A DNA stretch of 7,447 nt from Spirosomataceae bacterium (lineage in GTDB: Bacteria; Bacteroidota; Bacteroidia; Cytophagales; Spirosomataceae), in assembly GCA_025455795.1 (NCBI GenBank), contig JALOLW010000195.1:1-7447 (forward strand). Direction: 5' to 3'. The first letter of the stretch is position 1, and every line of letters begins with the position of its first letter. This document shows positions 1 through 5,531 of the stretch, in pieces. The position numbers and the translations under genes were made by a program. The notes beneath the pieces were generated by a model. The model ran no database searches. It was not told where the DNA came from and saw only the letters and a list, made by a program, of their open reading frames with translations.

Positions 1-92
1 AAAAGGTTCTCCTTCGGAATACCCAATTTCAAGCATCTTAGACTGAGAGCTATGGCTTTCTTTTTATAGTCCACTAAAATTGTCAGAGTACC
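1..92. other. Non-homologous left flank / junction upstream of truncated oxidoreductase
   Basis: These bases do not encode the missing part of the oxidoreductase: all three forward frames hit stops (TAG at 39-41, TGA at 44-46, TAG at 67-69, TAA at 75-77). On the minus strand, a frame running out of the window reads DYKKKAIALSL followed by LGIPKENLF from about position 74 leftwards. That resembles either a transposase OrfA N-terminus or, by its GIPKEN string, the oxidoreductase's own missing segment in inverted orientation. The flank could be an insertion-sequence end, a small inversion or a chimeric assembly. No terminal inverted repeat or target duplication can be tested from one side. Confidence 0.4.
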
Positions 93-920
93 AATATTTA
101 CAACTACCAAAACTTCGACCAAATCGCCAGCAATCCTGATATTGACGTGATTTATATAGTGCTACCGCCGAGTATGCACCGCGAGTTTGTGGTACGCGCC
201 GCTGGCACGGGCAAGCACGTGTGGTGCGAAAAACCCATGGCTCCGAGCGTGGCCGACTGCGAAGCAATGATAAAAGCCTGTGCCTCAAACAAAGTGACGT
301 TGGCGATTGGCTACCGCTGTCAGCACGACCCCAACACGCAAGCGTACATGAAGTTTGCCAAAGAAAAAACGTTTGGCAAAATCCGCATGATTGCCTGTGG
401 CGCGGGCTACGTGGACGGGCGCACTACGCATTGGAAACAAAACAAAGCCCTCGGCGGCGGCGTGATGGGCGACATGGGCGTGTACCCGCTGCAAGGTGCG
501 CGCTTGGCGGCGGGCGAAGAACCCGTAGCCGTGACGGCGGAGTTTCATACCACGCGCCCCGAGATTTACAAAGAAGTAGAAGAAACCGCGCTCTATCGGT
601 TGGAATTTCCGAGCGGTGCGTTGGCAACTTGTCACGCGAGTTTTGGCATCAACATGAACTACCTGCAAGTAAACTGCGAAAAAGGCTGGTTTAAGATGGA
701 GCCGTTTTCGAGTTATAGTGGCAACAAAGGCAGCAGCCCGCAAGGACCGATTGACTTCCCGCTCAACAATCAACAGGCCAGACAGATGGACGAAGACGCC
801 CTCGCCATCATCAACAAAACGCCACTCATCGCCCCTGGTGAAGAGGGCTTGCGCGATATTCGGGTGGTAGAGGCCGTGTTTAAGTCGGTGGCCAAAGGCG
901 GGCAGCGGGTATTGGTATAA
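78..920 (+). CDS. Gfo/Idh/MocA-family NAD(P)-dependent oxidoreductase, N-terminus missing
   Basis: Members of this family oxidise or reduce sugars, inositols or related polyols with NAD(P). Seen here: the family's E-K-P motif (HVWCEKPM, codons at 228-236; its Lys is the usual catalytic residue), the preceding PDIDVIYIVLPPSMH strand, a GGGVMGDMGVYPLQGAR segment in the C-terminal alpha/beta domain, and the typical ending GLRDIRVVEAVFKS. Recognisable homology starts at about position 93 (NIYNYQNFDQI). An in-frame TAA lies at 75-77 and there is no ATG before the SMH methionine at 174; the first alternative start is GTG at 147. Full-length relatives carry a GxGxxG Rossmann segment and often a signal peptide in the roughly 100-150 residues before this point. 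None of it is present in any forward frame of the first 92 bases, so the gene is 5'-truncated by an insertion, a rearrangement or an assembly junction. Without the nucleotide-binding half it is unlikely to be active. The family call is firm; the substrate is unknown. Confidence 0.85.
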   Translation, partial: NCQSTNIYNYQNFDQIASNPDIDVIYIVLPPSMHREFVVRAAGTGKHVWCEKPMAPSVADCEAMIKACASNKVTLAIGYRCQHDPNTQAYMKFAKEKTFGKIRMIACGAGYVDGRTTHWKQNKALGGGVMGDMGVYPLQGARLAAGEEPVAVTAEFHTTRPEIYKEVEETALYRLEFPSGALATCHASFGINMNYLQVNCEKGWFKMEPFSSYSGNKGSSPQGPIDFPLNNQQARQMDEDALAIINKTPLIAPGEEGLRDIRVVEAVFKSVAKGGQRVLV

Positions 921-930
921 GTCGTTGGGT

Positions 931-972
931 ATAATATTGAACAGTCAATGCTGAATATCGAATGTTGAAATT
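931..972 (+). repeat. Degenerate TTGAA/TGAAT-type short repeats in intergenic spacer
   Basis: The spacer between the oxidoreductase and the NTF2-like gene is made of loosely repeated 8-10 base units built around TTGAA, CTGAATATC and GAATGTTGAA. The units are imperfect and AT-rich. Similar short wandering repeats occur between genes in many Bacteroidota (general knowledge). No hairpin of useful strength and no good promoter match were found in it. The repeat call rests on visual pattern only. Confidence 0.3.
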
Positions 973-985
973 TAAAATCTCCAAT

Positions 986-1435
986 ATGAAATCGTTTCTA
1001 ACAGTTGTTTTTATGAGTTTCGCGGTGTTTTCTTTGGCCCAAAGTACCGAAGCCGAAGTAAAAGCCCCTATCAATCAGCTTTTTGAGGGCATGAAAAAAG
1101 CCGATTCGACCATGGTACGGCAAGCGTTGGCCGCAGGAGCGCGACTTGAGACCGTCACCAAAAACAAAGCAGGTGAAATAACCGTGCGCTCAGACTCCTT
1201 TGAGGGTTTTGTCAAAAGCATCGGCAAGGCTACGGCGGGCGACTTGGACGAACAACTCACCGCCGTTGACATCAAAATAGACGGCGACCTCGCTACGGCT
1301 TGGACACCCTACAAGTTTTTCTACAAAGGGGCTTTCAGTCATTGCGGCGTCAATGCGTTTCAGTTGATCAAAACCGCCTCGGGGTGGAAGATTTGGAGTA
1401 TCATTGACACCCGTCGCAAAGAAGGCTGCCAATAA
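986..1435 (+). CDS. Secreted NTF2/SnoaL-like small protein (putative lumazine-binding type)
   Basis: A 149-residue protein beginning with a clear Sec signal peptide (MKSFLTVVFMSFAVFSLAQ), probably cleaved after SLA. The start at 986 is preferred over the in-frame ATG at 962 because it gives a compact signal peptide; the eight extra residues MLKFKISN would only lengthen the n-region. The mature part has the cone-shaped NTF2-like layout: an opening helix (EAEVKAPINQLFEGMKKADS), a central sheet, then TPYKFFYKGAFSHCGVNAFQLIK and GWKIWSIIDTRRK as final strands. This matches the SnoaL-like / putative lumazine-binding families, which are often annotated without known activity. Two cysteines are visible (HCGVN and the C-terminal GCQ). 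No lipobox is seen, so it is probably periplasmic or exported rather than a lipoprotein. It sits 5 bp before the methyltransferase gene, suggesting cotranscription, but no functional link is evident. Confidence 0.82.
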   Translation: MKSFLTVVFMSFAVFSLAQSTEAEVKAPINQLFEGMKKADSTMVRQALAAGARLETVTKNKAGEITVRSDSFEGFVKSIGKATAGDLDEQLTAVDIKIDGDLATAWTPYKFFYKGAFSHCGVNAFQLIKTASGWKIWSIIDTRRKEGCQ

Positions 1436-1440
1436 CCGTC

Positions 1441-1989
1441 ATGTTTCGTAAAAAATCAATGGACGAACTCGACCGCCTGTCCGTGGCGGCGTTTCGAGTG
1501 GGCGTGAAGCATCCTTTTGTGTTTGTGTTGGATGACATCCGCAGCCTCAACAACGTCGGTTCCATCTTCCGTACCGCCGACGCTTTTTGTGCCGAGAAAG
1601 TATATCTCTGTGGCCTTACGGGTACACCCCCGCACCGCGACATCAGCAAAACAGCCCTCGGCGCCGATGAGTCGGTGACGTGGGAGCATCAATCAAGTAT
1701 TATGAACGTCATTGCCCAACTCCAAAGCGAAGGCTACCAGATCGCCGCGTTGGAGCAAGTAGAAGGTAGTACGCTACTGCATAACTTTGTACCTGACACT
1801 ACCCAAAAATACGCCTTTGTGCTTGGCAATGAGGTATTTGGAGTCCACGAAGACGTGATAGCACAGAGCGATATTTGCCTCGAAATTCCGCAGTTTGGCA
1901 CCAAACATTCCCTCAACGTATCGGTCAGTGCGGGGGTAGTAGCGTGGGATTTTGTGTCTAAGCGGCTAAAAAGTTTAATAGAAAAATAA
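1441..1989 (+). CDS. TrmH/SpoU-family SAM-dependent RNA 2'-O-methyltransferase
   Basis: A 182-residue single-domain SPOUT enzyme expected to transfer a methyl group from S-adenosylmethionine to a ribose 2'-OH of tRNA or rRNA in the cytoplasm. All three SpoU motifs are present. Motif 1 is RSLNNVGSIFRTADAF (Asn37-Asn38, Gly40 and catalytic-type Arg44). Motif 2 is FVLGNEVFGV (127-135). Motif 3 is IPQFGTKHSLNVSVSAG (149-165), which forms the trefoil knot and cofactor pocket. PPHRDISKTALGA (63-75) is also typical of the short Bacteroidota members. It lacks the N-terminal substrate-binding extension of longer TrmH or RlmB proteins, so the target nucleotide cannot be named. It starts 5 bp after the NTF2-like gene stop and is probably cotranscribed with it. 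All key residues are intact. Confidence 0.93.
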   Translation: MFRKKSMDELDRLSVAAFRVGVKHPFVFVLDDIRSLNNVGSIFRTADAFCAEKVYLCGLTGTPPHRDISKTALGADESVTWEHQSSIMNVIAQLQSEGYQIAALEQVEGSTLLHNFVPDTTQKYAFVLGNEVFGVHEDVIAQSDICLEIPQFGTKHSLNVSVSAGVVAWDFVSKRLKSLIEK

Positions 1990-1997
1990 TCCATTTT

Positions 1998-2030
1998 TTT
2001 TGACTTTACGGAAAAATAGGTATGTATTTG
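1998..2030 (+). promoter_or_regulatory. Candidate Bacteroidota-type promoter for H1-like gene
   Basis: The AT-rich gap after the methyltransferase contains TTTTG at 1998-2002 (-33-like) and TGTATTTG at 2023-2030. The latter matches the Bacteroidota -7 consensus TAnnTTTG except for one base. The 20-base spacer is within the usual range. It predicts a transcript with a leader of about 30 bases before ATG 2066. A perfect 10-base palindrome ATTTGCAAAT (2026-2035) overlaps the -7 element and could be an operator or chance. Pattern match only. Confidence 0.4.
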
Positions 2031-2065
2031 CAAATTTTTTTCATTTACCTCAATCATATCCAATT

Positions 2066-2596
2066 ATGAAATCAGACAAAAAGAAACTGGCGGGCGATTT
2101 GGCCCAGAAAATAGCCACCGTAGTAATAGGCGAAACTACTTCTAAGAAAATCGCCAAGGCCATCGTCAAAGCCTCCGACAAACTGGCTAAGAAATTAGCT
2201 AAAATTGCCAAGAAGGAAGAGGACAAGAAGGAAGAAGCCGCTAAGGAAGCCGCCAAAAAAGCGAAAAAAGCACTTGAAAAAGCGGAAAAAGAAGCGAAAA
2301 AGGACACTAAAAAAAGCGAAAGTAAGGCTAAAAAAGACAAAAAAGCAGAACCCAAAGAAGTGGTAGTAGAAGCACCCGCGCCCCAACCACTCGCCGTAGA
2401 AGCTCCCGCCCCTAAAGCCAAAGCTCCTGCTAAGACCAAAACGACTAAAACCGCAACTAAGGTAAAGGGGAAACCAGGTCCGAAACCAAAAGCGGCAACG
2501 ACAGCTCCCAAAGCCCCGAGAAAACCACGCACTCCCAAAGTAGCCCCTGCGGCTGACGTGCCTACGACCCCGAATGAAGTAGAGGCTCCGTTCTAA
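2066..2596 (+). CDS. Lysine/alanine-rich histone H1-like DNA-binding protein
   Basis: A 176-residue, highly basic, low-complexity protein with 47 lysines and 36 alanines. Its layout is: an ordered N-terminal helical part (1-50, KLAGDLAQKIATVVIGETTS then KIAKAIVKASDKLAKKLAK); a charged helical Lys/Glu/Ala stretch likely to form a long helix or coiled coil (50-105); a PAPxPxAVEAPAP linker (about 105-120); and a disordered basic C-terminus with AT-hook-like KPGPKPK and PRKPRTPK. This resembles eukaryotic H1 tails and the H1-like nucleoid proteins seen in Bacteroidota, suggesting nonspecific DNA or RNA binding and chromosome compaction (inference). The start at 2066 (MKSDKKK) is preferred over the in-frame ATG at 2000: the 22 extra residues are hydrophobic and unrelated, and the upstream ATG lies within the candidate promoter. 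Its TAA overlaps by 4 bp the stop of the convergent ferredoxin gene. A structural, non-DNA role cannot be excluded. Confidence 0.75.
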   Translation: MKSDKKKLAGDLAQKIATVVIGETTSKKIAKAIVKASDKLAKKLAKIAKKEEDKKEEAAKEAAKKAKKALEKAEKEAKKDTKKSESKAKKDKKAEPKEVVVEAPAPQPLAVEAPAPKAKAPAKTKTTKTATKVKGKPGPKPKAATTAPKAPRKPRTPKVAPAADVPTTPNEVEAPF

Positions 2597-3489
2597 GACT
2601 TAGGGCGCATTGTCGGTTTAAATACTGGCTTAGGTCGTGGTTTTTCCGCCCCTGAGTCAGTATTTTCGTTTTTATCGGGTTGAACCTCTGCCTGTGGCTC
2701 TTTCACGTGTGCTTCCGCTGATGGCTGCTCGCCAACAACTGATTGCTTCTTCGGTACAAACGCAGGCTTGGGACGCGGAGGCGCCGGGGGCGCTGAAACT
2801 TCATCCGCTAATGGCTGCTCGCTAACGGCAACCTGCTTCTTCGGTACAAACGCAGGCTTGGGACGCGACGGCACAGGAACATTTCCACTGCTTTCTGCCA
2901 ACTGCTCACTTCCTACTGCTATCTGCTTCTTAAACGCCTCTTTTTCAGCCATAAACTGCTCGTAGAGTGCGCGTTTTTCTTCTGCTTGCGCGGGTGTGAG
3001 GTTGCCAAATTGATAGTTCATATCTCGCATCTCAAACTCGCTAAAATCAAACGTTTTGGTCATGGTCAGGCACTCAGTAGGGCATACCGTAGTACAAAGA
3101 CCGCAGTAGCAGCATTTGGCCATGTCAATATCAAACTTGGCGGCGTACAGTCTGATGGGCGAACCATCCGAGGCTTTGCCCACTTCACCCGTGGCTTTGA
3201 TGGGTTCGATTTCGATGCAATCTACGGGGCAGATTTTGGCGCATTTGTCGCACACAATACAGTCATCCATCTCATTATGAAGGCGATAGCGACCGTTGTC
3301 GGGAATGGGCATCGTCTCAAAAGGGTATTGGAGTGTCACCATACCGTCGGAACTGGCAAAGTAGTCATTTTCGCGGATGCTATGTTCGCTTCGACGCTGG
3401 CGGGCCGCCCACAGATGCCGCCACGTGAGGCGCATCCCCGTCAGGGTGGTTTGGATGCCTTCTTGAATATGTTTGAAGTAGGAATTCAT
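2593..3489 (-). CDS. nuoI: NuoI-type 2x[4Fe-4S] ferredoxin subunit with repetitive Pro/Lys-rich tail
   Basis: A 298-residue protein matching NADH-quinone oxidoreductase subunit I, which carries electrons through two [4Fe-4S] clusters in the peripheral arm of respiratory complex I. The N-terminal amphipathic segment (MNSYFKHIQEGIQTTLTGMRLTWRH is split around residue 20) matches the membrane-contact helix. Cluster motifs are C77-x2-C80-x2-C83-x3-C87-P and C126-x2-C129-x2-C132-x3-C136-P, followed by FDFSEFEMRDMNYQFGNL as in NuoI. The family normally ends near residue 185-190; here a tail of about 110 residues holds 30-residue repeats with RPKPAFVPKKQ at 209 and 239 and a partial RPKPVFKP at 285. 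The start at 3489 is preferred because residues upstream (open to 3561) do not match the family. No other nuo genes are nearby. A NuoI-like ferredoxin serving another complex is possible. The stop TAG overlaps the convergent H1-like gene by 4 bp. Confidence 0.85.
   Translation of the reverse strand: MNSYFKHIQEGIQTTLTGMRLTWRHLWAARQRRSEHSIRENDYFASSDGMVTLQYPFETMPIPDNGRYRLHNEMDDCIVCDKCAKICPVDCIEIEPIKATGEVGKASDGSPIRLYAAKFDIDMAKCCYCGLCTTVCPTECLTMTKTFDFSEFEMRDMNYQFGNLTPAQAEEKRALYEQFMAEKEAFKKQIAVGSEQLAESSGNVPVPSRPKPAFVPKKQVAVSEQPLADEVSAPPAPPRPKPAFVPKKQSVVGEQPSAEAHVKEPQAEVQPDKNENTDSGAEKPRPKPVFKPTMRPKS
2717..2867 (-). repeat. Tandem 90-bp repeat encoding RPKPAFVPKKQ units in the NuoI tail
   Basis: Two copies, 90 bases apart, share an identical 34-base core (2744-2777 and 2834-2867). 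A further similar stretch precedes each core on the plus strand (around 2717-2743 and 2807-2833, both containing ATGGCTGCTCGC). A third, degraded unit is visible at about 2891-2935, encoding KKQIAVGSEQLAE. The period equals 30 codons, so copy-number changes keep the frame. Near identity at DNA level implies recent duplication or slippage. Confidence 0.85.
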
Positions 3490-3644
3490 ATTTTCAAAAC
3501 CAATAAAAAAAAATGTAGGTTCATTCCAACCTTTTTTGATTTTGCTGCGTCTTTGAGACAACTACCTATTGACAGCACCATCTAAGACATGTCTCTGGTT
3601 CGAGAAAAAGAATCTATTGGGGTAAACAATAGAGTTTATAAGAC
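3490..3644 (-). other. Intergenic region upstream of nuoI
   Basis: About 155 bases between the terminator and the nuoI start must hold the nuoI promoter if the terminator is efficient. I found no convincing TAnnTTTG element here. An inverted repeat CTATTG/CAATAG (3614-3619 and 3627-3632, 7-base loop) and a 10-base palindrome AGACATGTCT (3585-3594) are visible, but either could be chance. In-frame codons extend upstream of nuoI to 3561 without resembling family sequence. Confidence 0.35.
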
Positions 3645-3678
3645 AAAAAAGGCGCGGCTGGTAGTCGCGCTTTTTTTT
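3645..3678 (-). terminator. Rho-independent terminator after the M23 peptidase gene
   Basis: A near-perfect hairpin: GCGCGGCT (3652-3659) pairs with AGTCGCGC (3663-3670) around a 3-base loop. It is extended by an A6 tract (3645-3650) pairing with the T8 tract (3671-3678), with one G-U step. Read on the minus strand it ends the peptidase operon and is followed by six U; its base overlaps that gene's own stop codon (3677-3679). Because both flanks are homopolymeric it could act in either direction. It isolates the operon from the nuoI gene. Confidence 0.85.
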
Positions 3679-4360
3679 AGGGCAACCGTGGCACTTGTAA
3701 AATAAGATTGGGGTTGGGGCATTGCGCCAAAAACGCTTCGCGCTCACGCAATGTACACACCCCCGGAAAGTCGCCTCGGTAGTGCTGCATATCGGTCATC
3801 AACTGAAAATGCAAATGCGGTGGCCAGTCGCCGTTGATGGGATACGCGCCAAACTCGGCTATTTTTTGTCCTTTCTCTACGCTTTGTCCTACTTGAAGGC
3901 CGCGCAAAGACTCCTCGCTCAGGTGTCCATACAGGGAGTAAAACCGCTGATTGTCAATTTGATGTTCCAAAATAATGGTAGGACCATAATCGCCAAAGTG
4001 GGCATTGTTGGCAAAACTATGAACATGACCCGCCATCGGCGCAAATACCGCTGTACCCGCCGCCGCCCAAATATCTATCCCCAAATGAATACAGCGCGGC
4101 TCGTCGGTCTGCTGAAAGTGGGAGCTTCTTCGATAAATAGCACGGTGTTCGTTGTAGCCTCCCACGCCTATCCACGCCCCTGCTTGGTGGATTTTCTTGA
4201 AAACATACGCATCAAAAACCCGTGTATCAACCAGATTGAGGTCTTGAAGGTCAGGGTTTTGGTCGGTAAAGTCAAGGACACAATACGGGTCTTTTTGCCA
4301 ATCCACCGCCACGACAGGGGCAAAATTTTTCTGGTGTTTTCGTAAAAGTGAATCCAACAT
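3677..4360 (-). CDS. M23-family zinc metallopeptidase, no signal peptide
   Basis: A 227-residue protein with the lysostaphin/LytM fold, a family that usually cleaves peptide cross-bridges of peptidoglycan. Zinc ligands and catalytic residues are all visible: H92 and D96 (HLGID), H146 (LYGHL) and H182/H184 (PPHLHFQ). An N-terminal region of about 85 residues (KNFAPVVAVDW, VLDFTDQN, GVGGYNEHR) precedes the domain and resembles a specific Bacteroidota subgroup of M23 proteins. No signal peptide or membrane segment is present, which is odd for a wall enzyme and leaves the substrate open. ATG 4360 is chosen: it lies 7 bp after the stop of the upstream membrane-protein gene and gives the start MLDSLLRKHQK seen in relatives. 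An upstream in-frame ATG at 4405 would overlap that gene. It is the last gene of a three-gene operon closed by a hairpin overlapping its stop codon. Export by another route or recycling of cytoplasmic muropeptides are possible (inference). Confidence 0.85.
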   Translation of the reverse strand: MLDSLLRKHQKNFAPVVAVDWQKDPYCVLDFTDQNPDLQDLNLVDTRVFDAYVFKKIHQAGAWIGVGGYNEHRAIYRRSSHFQQTDEPRCIHLGIDIWAAAGTAVFAPMAGHVHSFANNAHFGDYGPTIILEHQIDNQRFYSLYGHLSEESLRGLQVGQSVEKGQKIAEFGAYPINGDWPPHLHFQLMTDMQHYRGDFPGVCTLREREAFLAQCPNPNLILQVPRLP

Positions 4361-4367
4361 ATCGTTA

Positions 4368-5531
4368 TCAATATTTTTCTCCCGCTCCTCCCCCACCAAA
4401 GTCACCTCCGCCTAGTTGGACACCGTGGTCGGCAGATTGCACATTTTTGGTGAGTTGAGACAAAAGCACCGCTTCCAAGCCCAGCCGATTGGCAGAAACT
4501 TCTTCGGGGTCATGGCTAAAACCAAAACGCGGGGTTTTGAGTAACTTAATCACCCAACCCGCGCCCAAGACCACCAGCGTTCCTCCCAAAACCAGCACCC
4601 ATTCGAGCGGCAGCACGCTATGGTACATCCGCACCGTACTCCCCGCCGCCAAAACGCCCAACAACCCTAAAATCAACAAAGTCAAACGCCGCTCCCGAAA
4701 GCCAAAGTACAAATAAAACGCGGGAATCAGAAAAGTTAGCCCCCAAAAAACGGGCGCAAAGGCGATTTCGGGCGCGGGGTCGGGCAAGCCATTGAGCGTG
4801 GCATTGGCTTGACGCACCACGTAATAATTGCCTGATACATAAATCATTATCAATACCACCGTCTGTGTCCACGCAATGGCTGTTTGCCAGTAAAAAGCCC
4901 GTGACTGCTGTTCAAAACGTCTGAGCCAATAGTAAACACCAACGCTCAAAATCATCAAAATAAAAGGCAGTAGGGCTTTGGTCAGCGGGTGCTTCATGGC
5001 GATGGAAGCAATGATAAACAGGCTCAAAAGGTAGGCCATTACGGCCACCAGTGGCTCACCAAAGCAGTAAATCACTATCCCAAAAAATGGCAAGGCCATG
5101 AGCGCAACTACCCAAACTTCATCAATACCCATTGTCTCGTACAGTTGGAACAACAAGGGCAATGCACACCCCAAAATACCGTAAATGAGGGCGTTGTCCA
5201 CGCCAGAAAAGTGTAGTTTGCGCTGCTTGATAAGAAACAAAAGCACAAATATCATTCCGAATCCGTACAATGCCCCCAGCACCCCATAGCCTTCGGGAAA
5301 CGCCCCCAAGAAAAACAACGACACAAACGACCCGCCAAAGCTAAACCCTAAACAGCCAAAGAAAAAGAGCAAGATTTTGATAAAAAAATTGGGATTGTAG
5401 GGAATATCCGCGTGAAGTTTTTGGGCCTGCTCGTGTTGTTCTTTGGAAATTTGTCCTGCTGTTAGTAGCCGCTTCGCCAGGGCTTGCGCGTATTCGTTAC
5501 GGAGCAGGGTTTCGTCATATACTTTTTTCAT
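4368..5531 (-). CDS. Polytopic membrane protein with DUF2157-like N-terminus and Gly-rich tail
   Basis: A 387-residue integral membrane protein of unknown function. The soluble N-terminal 45 residues (ALAKRLLTAGQISKEQHEQAQ) echo the short cytoplasmic helix-turn segment of DUF2157-type proteins. About ten hydrophobic segments follow, for example around 51-76, 83-101, 113-130, 138-157, 160-178 and 185-202, with more up to about residue 330. The cytoplasmic C-terminal part ends in LGGGDFGGGGAGEKY, a glycine-rich tail like that on some DUF2207/TPM-type membrane proteins. There are no catalytic motifs. Its ATG overlaps the stop of the preceding membrane-protein gene (ATGA, 5528-5531), indicating translational coupling, and it is followed after 7 bp by the M23 peptidase gene. 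The two membrane proteins probably act together; a DUF4401-like assignment is possible but not certain. Confidence 0.75.
   Translation of the reverse strand: MKKVYDETLLRNEYAQALAKRLLTAGQISKEQHEQAQKLHADIPYNPNFFIKILLFFFGCLGFSFGGSFVSLFFLGAFPEGYGVLGALYGFGMIFVLLFLIKQRKLHFSGVDNALIYGILGCALPLLFQLYETMGIDEVWVVALMALPFFGIVIYCFGEPLVAVMAYLLSLFIIASIAMKHPLTKALLPFILMILSVGVYYWLRRFEQQSRAFYWQTAIAWTQTVVLIMIYVSGNYYVVRQANATLNGLPDPAPEIAFAPVFWGLTFLIPAFYLYFGFRERRLTLLILGLLGVLAAGSTVRMYHSVLPLEWVLVLGGTLVVLGAGWVIKLLKTPRFGFSHDPEEVSANRLGLEAVLLSQLTKNVQSADHGVQLGGGDFGGGGAGEKY

Noticed and set aside
1983..2000. Possible terminator AAAAAT...ATTTTT after the methyltransferase gene
   Set aside because: The stem is made only of A-T pairs and overlaps a candidate promoter; too weak to call.
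2050..2538. Minus-strand hydrophobic frame opposite the H1-like gene, looking like a membrane protein
   Set aside because: Lys/Ala codons read in reverse give Phe/Leu/Ser/Gly-rich low complexity. The apparent membrane protein is an artefact of composition.
2717..2935. CRISPR-like array
   Set aside because: The repeats are 90 bases apart, in frame, and encode a repeated peptide in the NuoI tail. Intervening parts are themselves similar, unlike spacers.
2986..3585. Plus-strand open frame of 199 codons opposite nuoI
   Set aside because: Antisense to the conserved 4Fe-4S ferredoxin domain; no domain-like sequence.
3585..3594. Palindrome AGACATGTCT as an operator
   Set aside because: Several 10-base palindromes are expected by chance in a window of this size, and no second copy or adjacent promoter supports it.
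3722..4345. Plus-strand open frame of 207 codons opposite the M23 peptidase
   Set aside because: Shadow of the peptidase, whose zinc motifs fix the real frame and strand.
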